A DNA stretch of 64,000 bases. Source: Rhizobium aethiopicum. GTDB lineage: Bacteria; Pseudomonadota; Alphaproteobacteria; Rhizobiales; Rhizobiaceae. Each line of letters begins with the position of its first letter. The first letter of the stretch is position 1. Of this stretch, positions 8,831 through 16,219 are shown piece by piece. The notes below the pieces were generated by a model. It had not been told where the DNA came from, did not search any database, and was given only the letters and a program-made list of their open reading frames with translations. The stretch is from NCBI RefSeq assembly GCF_014197535.1, contig NZ_JACIFV010000006.1:124001-188000 (forward strand). The letters run 5' to 3'. Made by a program: the position numbers and the translations under genes.

Positions 8831-9198
8831 GTGGCTCAAGGCCTGAGACTCAGCGTCGCGACGCTGTCCTGCGCGATAACCTACGGCTGGGCGACCATTG
8901 CCTTCGGCCCTCGTTTTTCCAACCTAACCCATCACGGCATCACGGCCTATGTCTCGAAGAACATCTCCTGGTGTCTGTTTGCGGCCCCGAGCTTTGTCGC
9001 CAGCGGGTTTGCCGAAGGACTTGCGCGGGCCCCGGCATGCTGGCGATCGTCAGTCTCATCTACCTCATGCGCGCCCGCGCCAAAGAGCGCATGCTGAGCC
9101 GGGATCCCGCATATCAGGACTATGCCGCGAACGTCACGGCGCATGGGCTTTTAGCGATGGCGAAGCGTCGTCTGGCGCCGACGGCGCCACGCGTCTGA
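8831..9198 (+). pseudogene. Decayed isoprenylcysteine methyltransferase-like (ICMT/PEMT-type) gene
   Basis: Two reading frames give the two halves of one membrane methyltransferase-like protein. The first (from about 8831) reads ...ITYGWATIAFGPRFSNLTHHGITAYVSKNISW. Between HGIT and AYVSKN the usual NGPYRYTKHP block is missing, a small in-frame deletion. The second, one frame over, begins near 9030 and reads MLAIVSLIYLMRARAKERM, then LSRDPAYQDYAANV, ending at 9198. DPAYxDY is typical of the family C-terminus. A frameshift between about 8990 and 9040 and the deleted motif indicate a pseudogene. The family match is from memory of its conserved motifs. Confidence 0.6.
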
Positions 9199-9249
9199 AG
9201 ACCCGCGGGATGTAGGCGAGGGTGAGTTTGGCGGAACAGCGTCCCCCAC

Positions 9250-9348
9250 TCCGTCGTCCTCGGGCTTGACCCGAGGACTCATGCCGCGGCTGCTGGTGGG
9301 TGCCGTGTGGATGCTTGGCTCAAGGCCGAGCATGACGGAGGACGAGGT
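9250..9348. repeat. Dispersed palindromic intergenic repeat
   Basis: The segment holds GTCCTCGGGCTTGACCCGAGGAC, a hairpin (quoted arms GTCCTCGGG and CCCGAGGAC), and further along GCTTGGCTCAAGGCCGAGC with a closing CATGACGGAGGACGAGG. Elements of this kind, with CTCGGGCTTGACCCGAG at their core, are scattered between genes in many Rhizobium and related genomes. It lies between the methyltransferase pseudogene and the convergent NlpC-type gene and could help end both transcripts. Confidence 0.6.
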
Positions 9349-9464
9349 GGGCGGACGTGGCAAACGTGAAACCCACGTCAGGACTGTGGTCCGCATGCCT
9401 CAGACAGCGGCGGCCGCTATAATACTTTGAATGCAGCAGACAGCCGACACGACGCTTCCGCCCT

Positions 9465-11069
9465 TCAGCCCTCCAACCCCTTGAAGCGCACCGGCTGGTA
9501 GCCGCGCAGCAGCAGGCTGCCGAGCGAGTAGGTATTGCGGCAGACGCGGCCCTTGCAGGCATTGGGGGTCGCCTCCATCACCTCCACCTTGCGGTCGTCG
9601 GTGAAGCGCATGAACAGCATCACATGCGAACCCGGCCGGTTCAGCGCGTCGCCCGGCTGCAGCGACCAGGGATCGGCAAGCCGCCTGGTAATGCCCGGGA
9701 TCGCCCGCGTCGAGACATGCATCTTCAGACCCCAGGCTTCGCTGACGAAACCGGAGCAGTCGACGCCGAGAATGTTTGATTGCGGCGCGCTCTTGGTGCA
9801 GACGTTGCCGGCCGTCTGGCCGTCGACGACACCCTCGGTGAAGTCCTCGAGCGGCGTTTTGCAGCCCCAGCAATAGGGCACGCCCTTCACCGTCTGGCCG
9901 CGTTTTCCGAACAGGTAGATCGGCCGGCGCAGGCGGTTCATGTTGACGCAACCAGGTCCCGGATCCTTGCCGTAGGCCGCCGGCGTCACCAGCCAGTTCA
10001 GCGTCTCGAAGCCGATCGCCCGCTCGATCACGGCGCCGCGCGATTTCGGCAGGATGGCGACCTTAGGTCCCTTTTCGGGTTTGGCCGCAATTGCCGGCTT
10101 GGCCGGCCTGGCGACGGCAAGCTTGCGGCCCGGCTCGCGCCCCTCGAGTTTCAGCACCTGCGCCCGGCTCTCCCCAGAGCGCAGAAACAGCACGTCGCCG
10201 CGCGGGCCGATCGCCACGAAGCGCCTGGAAAAAACCGTGCCGGGTTCGATCGGCAGATCGTAGACGCGCTCCAGCACGCCGTTCGGCGTGAAGCGCACCA
10301 CCAGCATGCCGGTCCGCTCCGGCCGGTCTGCGGGCACGAGTTCGACAAGCGCATAGGGTCTGCCCGTGGTGTCGATGTCGAGCAGTTCGACGGTGCCGAT
10401 CCGGTTTTCCCCGGCGAGCTGAAGCGAGAGGAAATTCTCCTCCGAGCTCGCGCGCCGCAGCAGGATTTCCGCCTTGTCGTTTGCCGCCGAGACTTCAGCG
10501 ATGATATCGCCGAGGCCGCGGCTCGGCACATATTGAACGACAGGCGGGCGGACTTGCGGCCGGCTGGTGCTGCGGCCGATCTCGTCGATGATGCTGTTCA
10601 GCGGACCGGGCGACACCGAGCCCATCGAGGCGAAGACCGAGCGGGTGTAGTCGTCGGCATCGCCGCCATCGAGGGCGCGCAGGGTCTGCGAGCGGCCATC
10701 GGCGCCAGGGGAGCGCTCGAGCGGCACGATGCCGTCAGACCAGAGGTAGAGTTCGTTGTGAACGACAGCGAGATCCTCCGGCGCCGCATTTTCGGGCAGC
10801 GGCAGGATCTCGGGATCGGCCTGCGAGCGTTCGCCGTCGACGGCGAGCACGCGGCCATTGTTCTGGTCGAGGATGTAGACGGTGCCGTCGTCGCCGACGG
10901 TGATCGCCGCCGGCCCGGATGCCTCGACCTCCTCATTGGCGGAGATGATGCCGACCGAGCGGGCGCCGTCGCCGCCCGGAAGCTCGATCATCACGGTGTC
11001 TTTTGCGAGGACAGGCCAAGCGATTGCGATCGCTGCGGCCATCAGAATATGCGAGCTTAAACTGCGCAT
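9465..11069 (-). CDS. Exported beta-propeller protein with C-terminal NlpC/P60-type peptidase domain
   Basis: A 534-residue protein. I chose the ATG at 11069 because it opens directly into a signal peptide (MRSLSSHILMAAAIAIAWPVLA). Residues about 30-310 contain NHL-like propeller motifs (ITVGDDGTVYILDQNNGRVLAVD, quoted parts ITVGDDGTVYILD and NNGRVLAVD; FVAIGPRGDVLFL). The C-terminal part has the nucleophile block VDCSGFVSEAW with Cys438 and GSHVMLFM with His482, as in NlpC/P60 or CHAP cysteine peptidases that cut or trim peptidoglycan peptides. Several extra cysteines (CWGCKTP, NACKGRVC) may form disulphides. It faces the opposite way to its neighbours. The pairing of propeller and NlpC domain suggests a sensor or anchor for a cell-wall enzyme. 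Confidence 0.75.
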   Translation of the reverse strand: MRSLSSHILMAAAIAIAWPVLAKDTVMIELPGGDGARSVGIISANEEVEASGPAAITVGDDGTVYILDQNNGRVLAVDGERSQADPEILPLPENAAPEDLAVVHNELYLWSDGIVPLERSPGADGRSQTLRALDGGDADDYTRSVFASMGSVSPGPLNSIIDEIGRSTSRPQVRPPVVQYVPSRGLGDIIAEVSAANDKAEILLRRASSEENFLSLQLAGENRIGTVELLDIDTTGRPYALVELVPADRPERTGMLVVRFTPNGVLERVYDLPIEPGTVFSRRFVAIGPRGDVLFLRSGESRAQVLKLEGREPGRKLAVARPAKPAIAAKPEKGPKVAILPKSRGAVIERAIGFETLNWLVTPAAYGKDPGPGCVNMNRLRRPIYLFGKRGQTVKGVPYCWGCKTPLEDFTEGVVDGQTAGNVCTKSAPQSNILGVDCSGFVSEAWGLKMHVSTRAIPGITRRLADPWSLQPGDALNRPGSHVMLFMRFTDDRKVEVMEATPNACKGRVCRNTYSLGSLLLRGYQPVRFKGLEG

Positions 11070-11316
11070 TGCCGTGAACCCCGAAACAGGATCATTTTGG
11101 CCATGGGGCCCCAATCTGAAGCCTGTTCACAATTAGAGAGCGAGAGAATGATGTCGTCGGAAAACCGTTCACAACTTTCGGCATCATACCCCAAGTCCTT
11201 AAAATGTTAGGATAGAAGCGGCTCGTCAGCAAGGCGTGGCTTTCCAAACGATTTGGAGATCGGCGTCGGCAATAGTACAACTTCATCATCTTCAAGTTTT
11301 ACTGGCAGGGAAGCCG

Positions 11317-11907
11317 ATGCTGGACTGGAACGGTGACGAACTGGCGCTCGACGTCAGCCTGCTGGAGCAGGTGCGCGCGGCAAGGATCGACTTCTCTGAT
11401 CGTGTCTGCGCCGCCTCGGCCAGCAAGGACGAAAAACATCTGGCGCAGCTGCGCTCGGAGCCGACCTATCTGATGGCCGAGTTTCTCTATTCGATGAAGG
11501 TCTTCGGCATCAACACGGCTGACGATATCGAGCGTTTCGCCGATCTGCACAATGATTACGTCGTGTCGCTCACCCGCGATCCGGCCAAGCTGCAGCGCCT
11601 CGGCCTTTCGCAGGATCGCGCGCTCGCCTCAATGTTCACCGCCGACACCAAGCCGCGGCTGATCCAGAACTGGGCGGAAAAATCAGGCGCCATCGATCAG
11701 TCCAATCTCGCCCGTTTCCTGGTCGCCGTCATGTCGAGCGAGACCTGCCGCAAGACGCTGATCGATTTCGAGACGGCCGGCTTCATGCAGCGCAAGCGCT
11801 CGCCCTATGGCACCATGGTGGTCTGGTCGACCGGCAGGATCGAGGAAATCTTCGGCGAAATGCTGCGCAACCTCCGCCTCGGCCTGCAGCAGCTGAAGAT
11901 CCTCTGA
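11317..11907 (+). CDS. Conserved hypothetical protein
   Basis: A 196-residue soluble protein with no signal peptide or membrane segment. I chose the ATG at 11317, which follows CAGGGAAGCCG; the longer frame from 11236 would add 27 residues without coding character. The protein is mostly helical by eye (LLEQVRAARIDFSDRVC; DDIERFADLHNDYV). The C-terminal part FMQRKRSPYGTMVVWSTGRIEEIFG looks like a winged-helix wing and strand, so DNA binding is possible. No family recognised. Confidence 0.7.
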   Translation: MLDWNGDELALDVSLLEQVRAARIDFSDRVCAASASKDEKHLAQLRSEPTYLMAEFLYSMKVFGINTADDIERFADLHNDYVVSLTRDPAKLQRLGLSQDRALASMFTADTKPRLIQNWAEKSGAIDQSNLARFLVAVMSSETCRKTLIDFETAGFMQRKRSPYGTMVVWSTGRIEEIFGEMLRNLRLGLQQLKIL

Positions 11908-12030
11908 GCTCTCTCCAGCCGATTTCAACCCTCCCAATCGATTGGCGCCGAGCGCCGTTGCCTTCCATCCGGCCTCTCCTTATTGTCCTTTTGTCGCGCG
12001 ATGGCGCCCCCTTGGACGGATGTGACGACG

Positions 12031-12408
12031 ATGACGAAATCCCGGCTCATAAGCTTGTCGATCGGCCTGCTGCTTTCGCTTGAGATGCCCGGGCTCGGGT
12101 TTGCCGGGCCGGTCGAGGATGCGCTGGCGGCGCGAAACCCCGCGCTTGCGACGCTGCGCCAGCATGATGAAAAGGCCTTTGCCGCCGCCGTTGCTATTAT
12201 CGCCGACCATGAAAGCGCCGAGGGGCTGATACCGGGCCAGGGCAAGCTGCCGCAGACGACCTCGCCGGGCCGTGACATGGGCTCGGGCTCCGGCAAGGAA
12301 TTCACATCGGACAATCCGGATATTCTCTGGCTCTACAATTCCTCGCCAGAGGGAATGAGCGACCTGATCTCGATTCTGAAATCCGCCGGCCAGAAGCCGA
12401 AGAACTAA
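12031..12408 (+). CDS. Small exported hypothetical protein
   Basis: A 125-residue protein. The ATG at 12031 gives a clear signal peptide (MTKSRLISLSIGLLLSLEMPGLGFAG, quoted start MTKSRLISLSIGLLLSL); the frame upstream of it is unlikely to be coding. The mature part has an alanine-rich helix (VEDALAARNPALATLRQHDEKAFAA) and a polar tail with DILWLYNSSPEGMSDLISILK. No cysteine and no known domain. The last 30 residues recall small rhizobial periplasmic proteins, but I cannot name a family. It lies 210 bases before the protease-serpin operon and may be a separate unit, since a hairpin follows it. Confidence 0.6.
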   Translation: MTKSRLISLSIGLLLSLEMPGLGFAGPVEDALAARNPALATLRQHDEKAFAAAVAIIADHESAEGLIPGQGKLPQTTSPGRDMGSGSGKEFTSDNPDILWLYNSSPEGMSDLISILKSAGQKPKN

Positions 12409-12442
12409 CGCCCTCACTCTAGTCCAGTCCGACTATAAACGG

Positions 12443-12463
12443 ACGCCCGATATTGCCGGGCGT
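12443..12463 (+). terminator. Stem-loop after the small exported protein
   Basis: ACGCCCG at 12443-12449 pairs perfectly with CGGGCGT at 12457-12463 over a seven-base loop. No T run follows, so it is at best a weak intrinsic terminator. It separates the 12031 gene from the operon beginning at 12620. Confidence 0.35.
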
Positions 12464-12619
12464 GAGTCTTGCCGCGTCTGTGCCTTCGCGCAATCTTCCC
12501 GGCTCCAAATAATTTGTAACCCTCCCTCAAGCAAGACAGCCAAAGCCATCCCAATTTCGCCGGTCAGTGCTATTCTCATCTTCAGCACAGTGTGAGATTG
12601 TTCGAAGGGGGAGGTTCCG

Positions 12620-14581
12620 ATGCTCAGCCGCAAAGCCATCCTAGCCGCAGCCACATGTCTTTCGCTTTTTTCGCCGATCCCCGAGGTCGGGGCGCAGAAC
12701 GAACGCACGCTGACGGAAGCGCCGGCTCAGACCGGGCCTGTCAGCATCACCTTCGATCGCGCCGAGGCGAGATACGCCGTCGGCGAAGTCGTCGGCCTGT
12801 TCATCCAGTCGAGCGAGAACGCCTATGTCACCGTGCTGAACGTCTCGCCGAACGGCTCCGTCACCAAGCTCTTCCCGAACAAGTACCAGACCGATGCCCT
12901 CGTCGCCGCCGGCAGGCGCGTGCAGGTGCCGGATCCGGCCAGCGGCGCCAGGCTGCAGGTGTCCGGCCCGGTCGGGCAGGAGCAGATCAAGGTCTTCTAT
13001 TCCTCCAAGCCGCTGACCATCTTCGCCGATCTCGGCGGCAGCGGCAGCGGCATGTTCCGCTCGATCGACGGCGGCATGGATGCCGTCTCCCGCAGCCTCG
13101 AAGAAGCCCGCAGCCTCGGCACCAAGATCAGCAGCAAGACGCTGATGCTGACCACCGTCGACAGCACGGCGGCCCTGCCGCCCTCCGCCGTCCCGCCCGT
13201 CGCCGCCGTTCCCGCCGCAAAACCCGCGCCGGTCGAACAGGCGGCAAAGCCGCCCATCGCGCCGAAACCGCAAGCCGCTCCGAAGCCGAAGCCGGTCGTC
13301 AAACCCGAGGTCGCCAAGAAGCCCGAGGTGATCGAAAAACCGAAGCCCGCGCCGAAACCGGTCGAGCAGGCGACGACGCAGCCGCCGAAGAAATACAAGA
13401 TCGTCACCAATCTGGCGCCCGGCCAGGAGCTCGCCGCCGACGAGCTGCAACTGATCGGCCCGGCCGACACCACCTCATCCACCCGGCCCAGCCAATATAA
13501 ACAACCGAGCCAATATCAGCAGCCGTATAAGCAGCCGTCCCAGTCTGCGCAGACCAAGATGCCGAAACTGCCGATGCCGCAGATCAAGATGCCGCAATTC
13601 AAGCTTCCCGGCGGTTTCAGCATCAAGATGCCGCCGTTGAGCTTCGGCCGTTCGGCCGAACCCGGCCAGGCCGGCGAGGAGATCGAGGTCGCCAATGCCG
13701 ATACGCCGGCCTGCAACGCCCTGCTCGACAAGCTGAACACCGCCGTTGCCGCCAAGGACATCCCGGCGGCCGCTACGCAAGCCGATGAAATCGCCGTCAG
13801 CGCCGATTGCGGTCAGTTCCAGGTGAACGCCCAGCGCCGCGTCGCAGCCCTGAGGCTCGCCGCCGCCCAGGAAATGATGGCCGCCGACAAGCCGGTCGCC
13901 GAGTATGAACCGCTGCTCGTCGCCGCCGACAGCCCGCAGGTGCTCTGGCAGGCCTCCGCCACGCTCGGCGAGATCTATTTCTCCGCACGCCGCTTCGCCG
14001 ATGCCGCTGCCGATTACCAGCAGGCGATCGAGATCATCAAGAACGAGACCCGCACGCCGAAGGCGCCGCCGGCCGATACGATTTCCGATCTCATCCAGCG
14101 CGCCGCCCAGGCCCGCATCCTTGCCGCCAATCCCACCAGCGACAATCCGCAGGGCAGCTTCGTGCCGGCCGAGAAGGATCACCGCAGCGGCGTCCTCGGC
14201 GGCATCTATTCGGAGAATGTGCGCGGCATCGTGCCGGTCTCCATCCCGGTGCCGATCACCTTCGATTTCGACAAGTCGACCTTCACCTCGATCGGCACGG
14301 AGGCTGCTGAGGAATTGCTGGAAGCGCTGAAGGAGCAGAAGCCCGGCCGCATCATCCTCATCGGCCATACCGATCGCAAGGGCGGCGACGATTATAATAA
14401 GAAGCTCTCCGAGCGCCGCGCCCAGGCGGTTGCCGATTTCCTGAAGAACCACGGCATCGACGCCACCATCGACGCCGAAGGCCGCGGCGCCTCCGAGCCG
14501 GTTGACGTGACCGCCACCGCCAACCTCACCGAAGACGATATCGACGCGCTCAACCGCCGCGTCGAATGGCGCCGCGAATAG
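12620..14581 (+). CDS. Exported DUF4384-OmpA fusion protein
   Basis: A 653-residue protein at the head of the protease-serpin operon, with a strong ribosome site (AGGGGGAGGTTCCG). A signal peptide (residues 1-25, ending EVGA) leads to a DUF4384-type domain at about 33-135 (GLFIQSSENAYVTVLNVSP, then TKLFPNKYQTD). Next comes a Pro/Lys/Ala-rich linker (about 190-260), Gln/Tyr-rich repeats (QYKQPSQYQQPYKQPSQ) and MPK/MPQ repeats. A helical TPR-like stretch spans about 350-490. The C-terminus (about 540-653) is an OmpA domain with ITFDFDKSTFTSIG and LIGHTDRKGGDDYNKKLSERRAQA (quoted parts LIGHTDRKGG and LSERRAQA), which binds peptidoglycan. It should anchor the system to the cell wall and present the DUF4384 domain. 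Confidence 0.88.
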   Translation: MLSRKAILAAATCLSLFSPIPEVGAQNERTLTEAPAQTGPVSITFDRAEARYAVGEVVGLFIQSSENAYVTVLNVSPNGSVTKLFPNKYQTDALVAAGRRVQVPDPASGARLQVSGPVGQEQIKVFYSSKPLTIFADLGGSGSGMFRSIDGGMDAVSRSLEEARSLGTKISSKTLMLTTVDSTAALPPSAVPPVAAVPAAKPAPVEQAAKPPIAPKPQAAPKPKPVVKPEVAKKPEVIEKPKPAPKPVEQATTQPPKKYKIVTNLAPGQELAADELQLIGPADTTSSTRPSQYKQPSQYQQPYKQPSQSAQTKMPKLPMPQIKMPQFKLPGGFSIKMPPLSFGRSAEPGQAGEEIEVANADTPACNALLDKLNTAVAAKDIPAAATQADEIAVSADCGQFQVNAQRRVAALRLAAAQEMMAADKPVAEYEPLLVAADSPQVLWQASATLGEIYFSARRFADAAADYQQAIEIIKNETRTPKAPPADTISDLIQRAAQARILAANPTSDNPQGSFVPAEKDHRSGVLGGIYSENVRGIVPVSIPVPITFDFDKSTFTSIGTEAAEELLEALKEQKPGRIILIGHTDRKGGDDYNKKLSERRAQAVADFLKNHGIDATIDAEGRGASEPVDVTATANLTEDDIDALNRRVEWRRE

Positions 14582-14602
14582 AGGGGCGAGGGGGAACCGG
14601 CC

Positions 14603-16219
14603 ATGTCCACATTCGCTCCCATGGCCGCCGCACTCGCCCTTCTTGCCCTGGCGGGCACCGATGCCCTTGCCAGGACGATCGAAGCTCCCGAGCGCGGCAC
14701 GGTCAGAGCCGTCCTGATCGGCATCGATCTCTATCGTAATGTCCCGCCGCTGCACGGCGCCGTCGCCGATGCCGAGGATCTTTCCCTGTCGCTGCGCTCC
14801 CTCGGCGTCGAGGACATGACGCTGTTGAAGAACGGCGCTGCCGACCGCCAGGGCATCTTCGATGCGATCGGCGCCGTCACGGACAGGGCCGGCGAGGGCG
14901 ATCTCGTCGTGCTCGGCATCGCCGGCCACGGATCGAGCGAGCCGGAGCGCGTCAAAGGCTCCAAACCGAGCGGCCGCGACGAGGTCTATGTGCTGGCCGG
15001 CTTCGATACGAGGCTGCCGGGATCGCGCGAGCGTATCTTTGGCGACGAATTCAAGGTGCTGATCCACAAGCTGGAGGAAAAAGGCGCCGAGGTCCTGTTC
15101 ATCGCCGATACCTGCCATGCCGGCGGCATGACCCGCAACGTCGATCCGCGCGGCGCCGAGATCACCTGGCGCCAGGCGCCGTCCTATACGATCGAGGAGG
15201 ATGACCTCGCGCCGATTTCGACGACGTCAGACGCCCTGTCCACCGGCTTCGATTACCAGCGGCTGACCTTTCTTGCCGCCGTCGACGACCATACCAAATC
15301 GCCGGAGATTTCGATTCCCGGCATCGCTGAGAAGCGCGGGGCGCTGAGCTATGCCACCGCCCGCGCCTTCGAAGGCGCGGCCGACCGCAACGGCGACGGC
15401 ACTGTGACCCGCCGCGAGCTGTTCGAATATGTGCGCCAGTCGGTCTATCAGTTCACCGACCAGCGGCAGAACATCTTCACGCAAAGCTCGCCTGGGGCGG
15501 ATCTCGACCACGCCATCGTCTATGCCTATGACACGGCAGGCCCGGCGGAAGCGCAGACATCGAACGTGCCGCAACCGCCGCCCGAGCCTGCCCCGATCAC
15601 CGTCGCCGCCCTCGGTTCCGAGCCGGTACTGCAGGGTATCGATTCGGCCGTCACGCCGTTCAACTTGACGGACGGCGCCCATGCCGAACTCGTCTTCGAT
15701 CCGCAAAAGCGCGAGGCGATCGCCGGCGGCGATGTCGTCGCCTCCGAAGTCGGCGGCGGCGACATGCCCTTCGTCGTCGACCGGATGGCCGCACTCGACA
15801 CGCTGAAGCGGCTGTCGGAGATCAATCCGCAGACCGTGCGGGTGACACCCTCCGACAAAGTCCATCGTGACGGCGAGCGCGTCGGCGTCACGGTGTCCGA
15901 TCTTGCCGGGCGCAAGCTCGTGCTTTTCGACGTCACCGGCGATGGCACCGTGCAGTTCCTCTATCCCGGCGACAGGGAAGCCGATGCCGAGATGTCCGGA
16001 ACGTTCGATCTCGACCTTTCCGTCGTCGCCCCCTTCGGCACCGACCTGCTCGTCGCTGTCAGCTCCGATCAGCCGATGCCTGGTCTGGTGGAATTCCTGA
16101 AGCAGAACGACAGGCGCCGCACCGCCGGCAACATCGCCAGACATCTCGGCGAACTTCTGCCCGAGGGCGCACGCGTCGGATTTACGGTCCTCTATACCTC
16201 CGCCGGAGCCAGGCTATGA
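14603..16219 (+). CDS. Exported caspase-like (peptidase C14) protein with DUF4384-like C-terminus
   Basis: A 538-residue protein 21 bases after the OmpA fusion gene. Signal peptide at residues 1-23 (ending TDALA). The caspase-like domain begins at RAVLIGIDLYRN (35-46), with His109 in GIAGHGSS and Cys171 in FIADTCHAGG, so the catalytic pair is intact. An EF-hand-like segment RNGDGTVTRRELFEYV lies near residue 265, which hints at calcium binding. The C-terminal part (about 410-500) has strands like the DUF4384 domains of its neighbours (KLVLFDVTGDGTVQFLYPGD). It overlaps the next gene by 4 bases, so the two products are probably made together. Likely a periplasmic Cys protease with Arg/Lys or metacaspase-like preference; specificity is inference. 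Confidence 0.87.
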   Translation: MSTFAPMAAALALLALAGTDALARTIEAPERGTVRAVLIGIDLYRNVPPLHGAVADAEDLSLSLRSLGVEDMTLLKNGAADRQGIFDAIGAVTDRAGEGDLVVLGIAGHGSSEPERVKGSKPSGRDEVYVLAGFDTRLPGSRERIFGDEFKVLIHKLEEKGAEVLFIADTCHAGGMTRNVDPRGAEITWRQAPSYTIEEDDLAPISTTSDALSTGFDYQRLTFLAAVDDHTKSPEISIPGIAEKRGALSYATARAFEGAADRNGDGTVTRRELFEYVRQSVYQFTDQRQNIFTQSSPGADLDHAIVYAYDTAGPAEAQTSNVPQPPPEPAPITVAALGSEPVLQGIDSAVTPFNLTDGAHAELVFDPQKREAIAGGDVVASEVGGGDMPFVVDRMAALDTLKRLSEINPQTVRVTPSDKVHRDGERVGVTVSDLAGRKLVLFDVTGDGTVQFLYPGDREADAEMSGTFDLDLSVVAPFGTDLLVAVSSDQPMPGLVEFLKQNDRRRTAGNIARHLGELLPEGARVGFTVLYTSAGARL

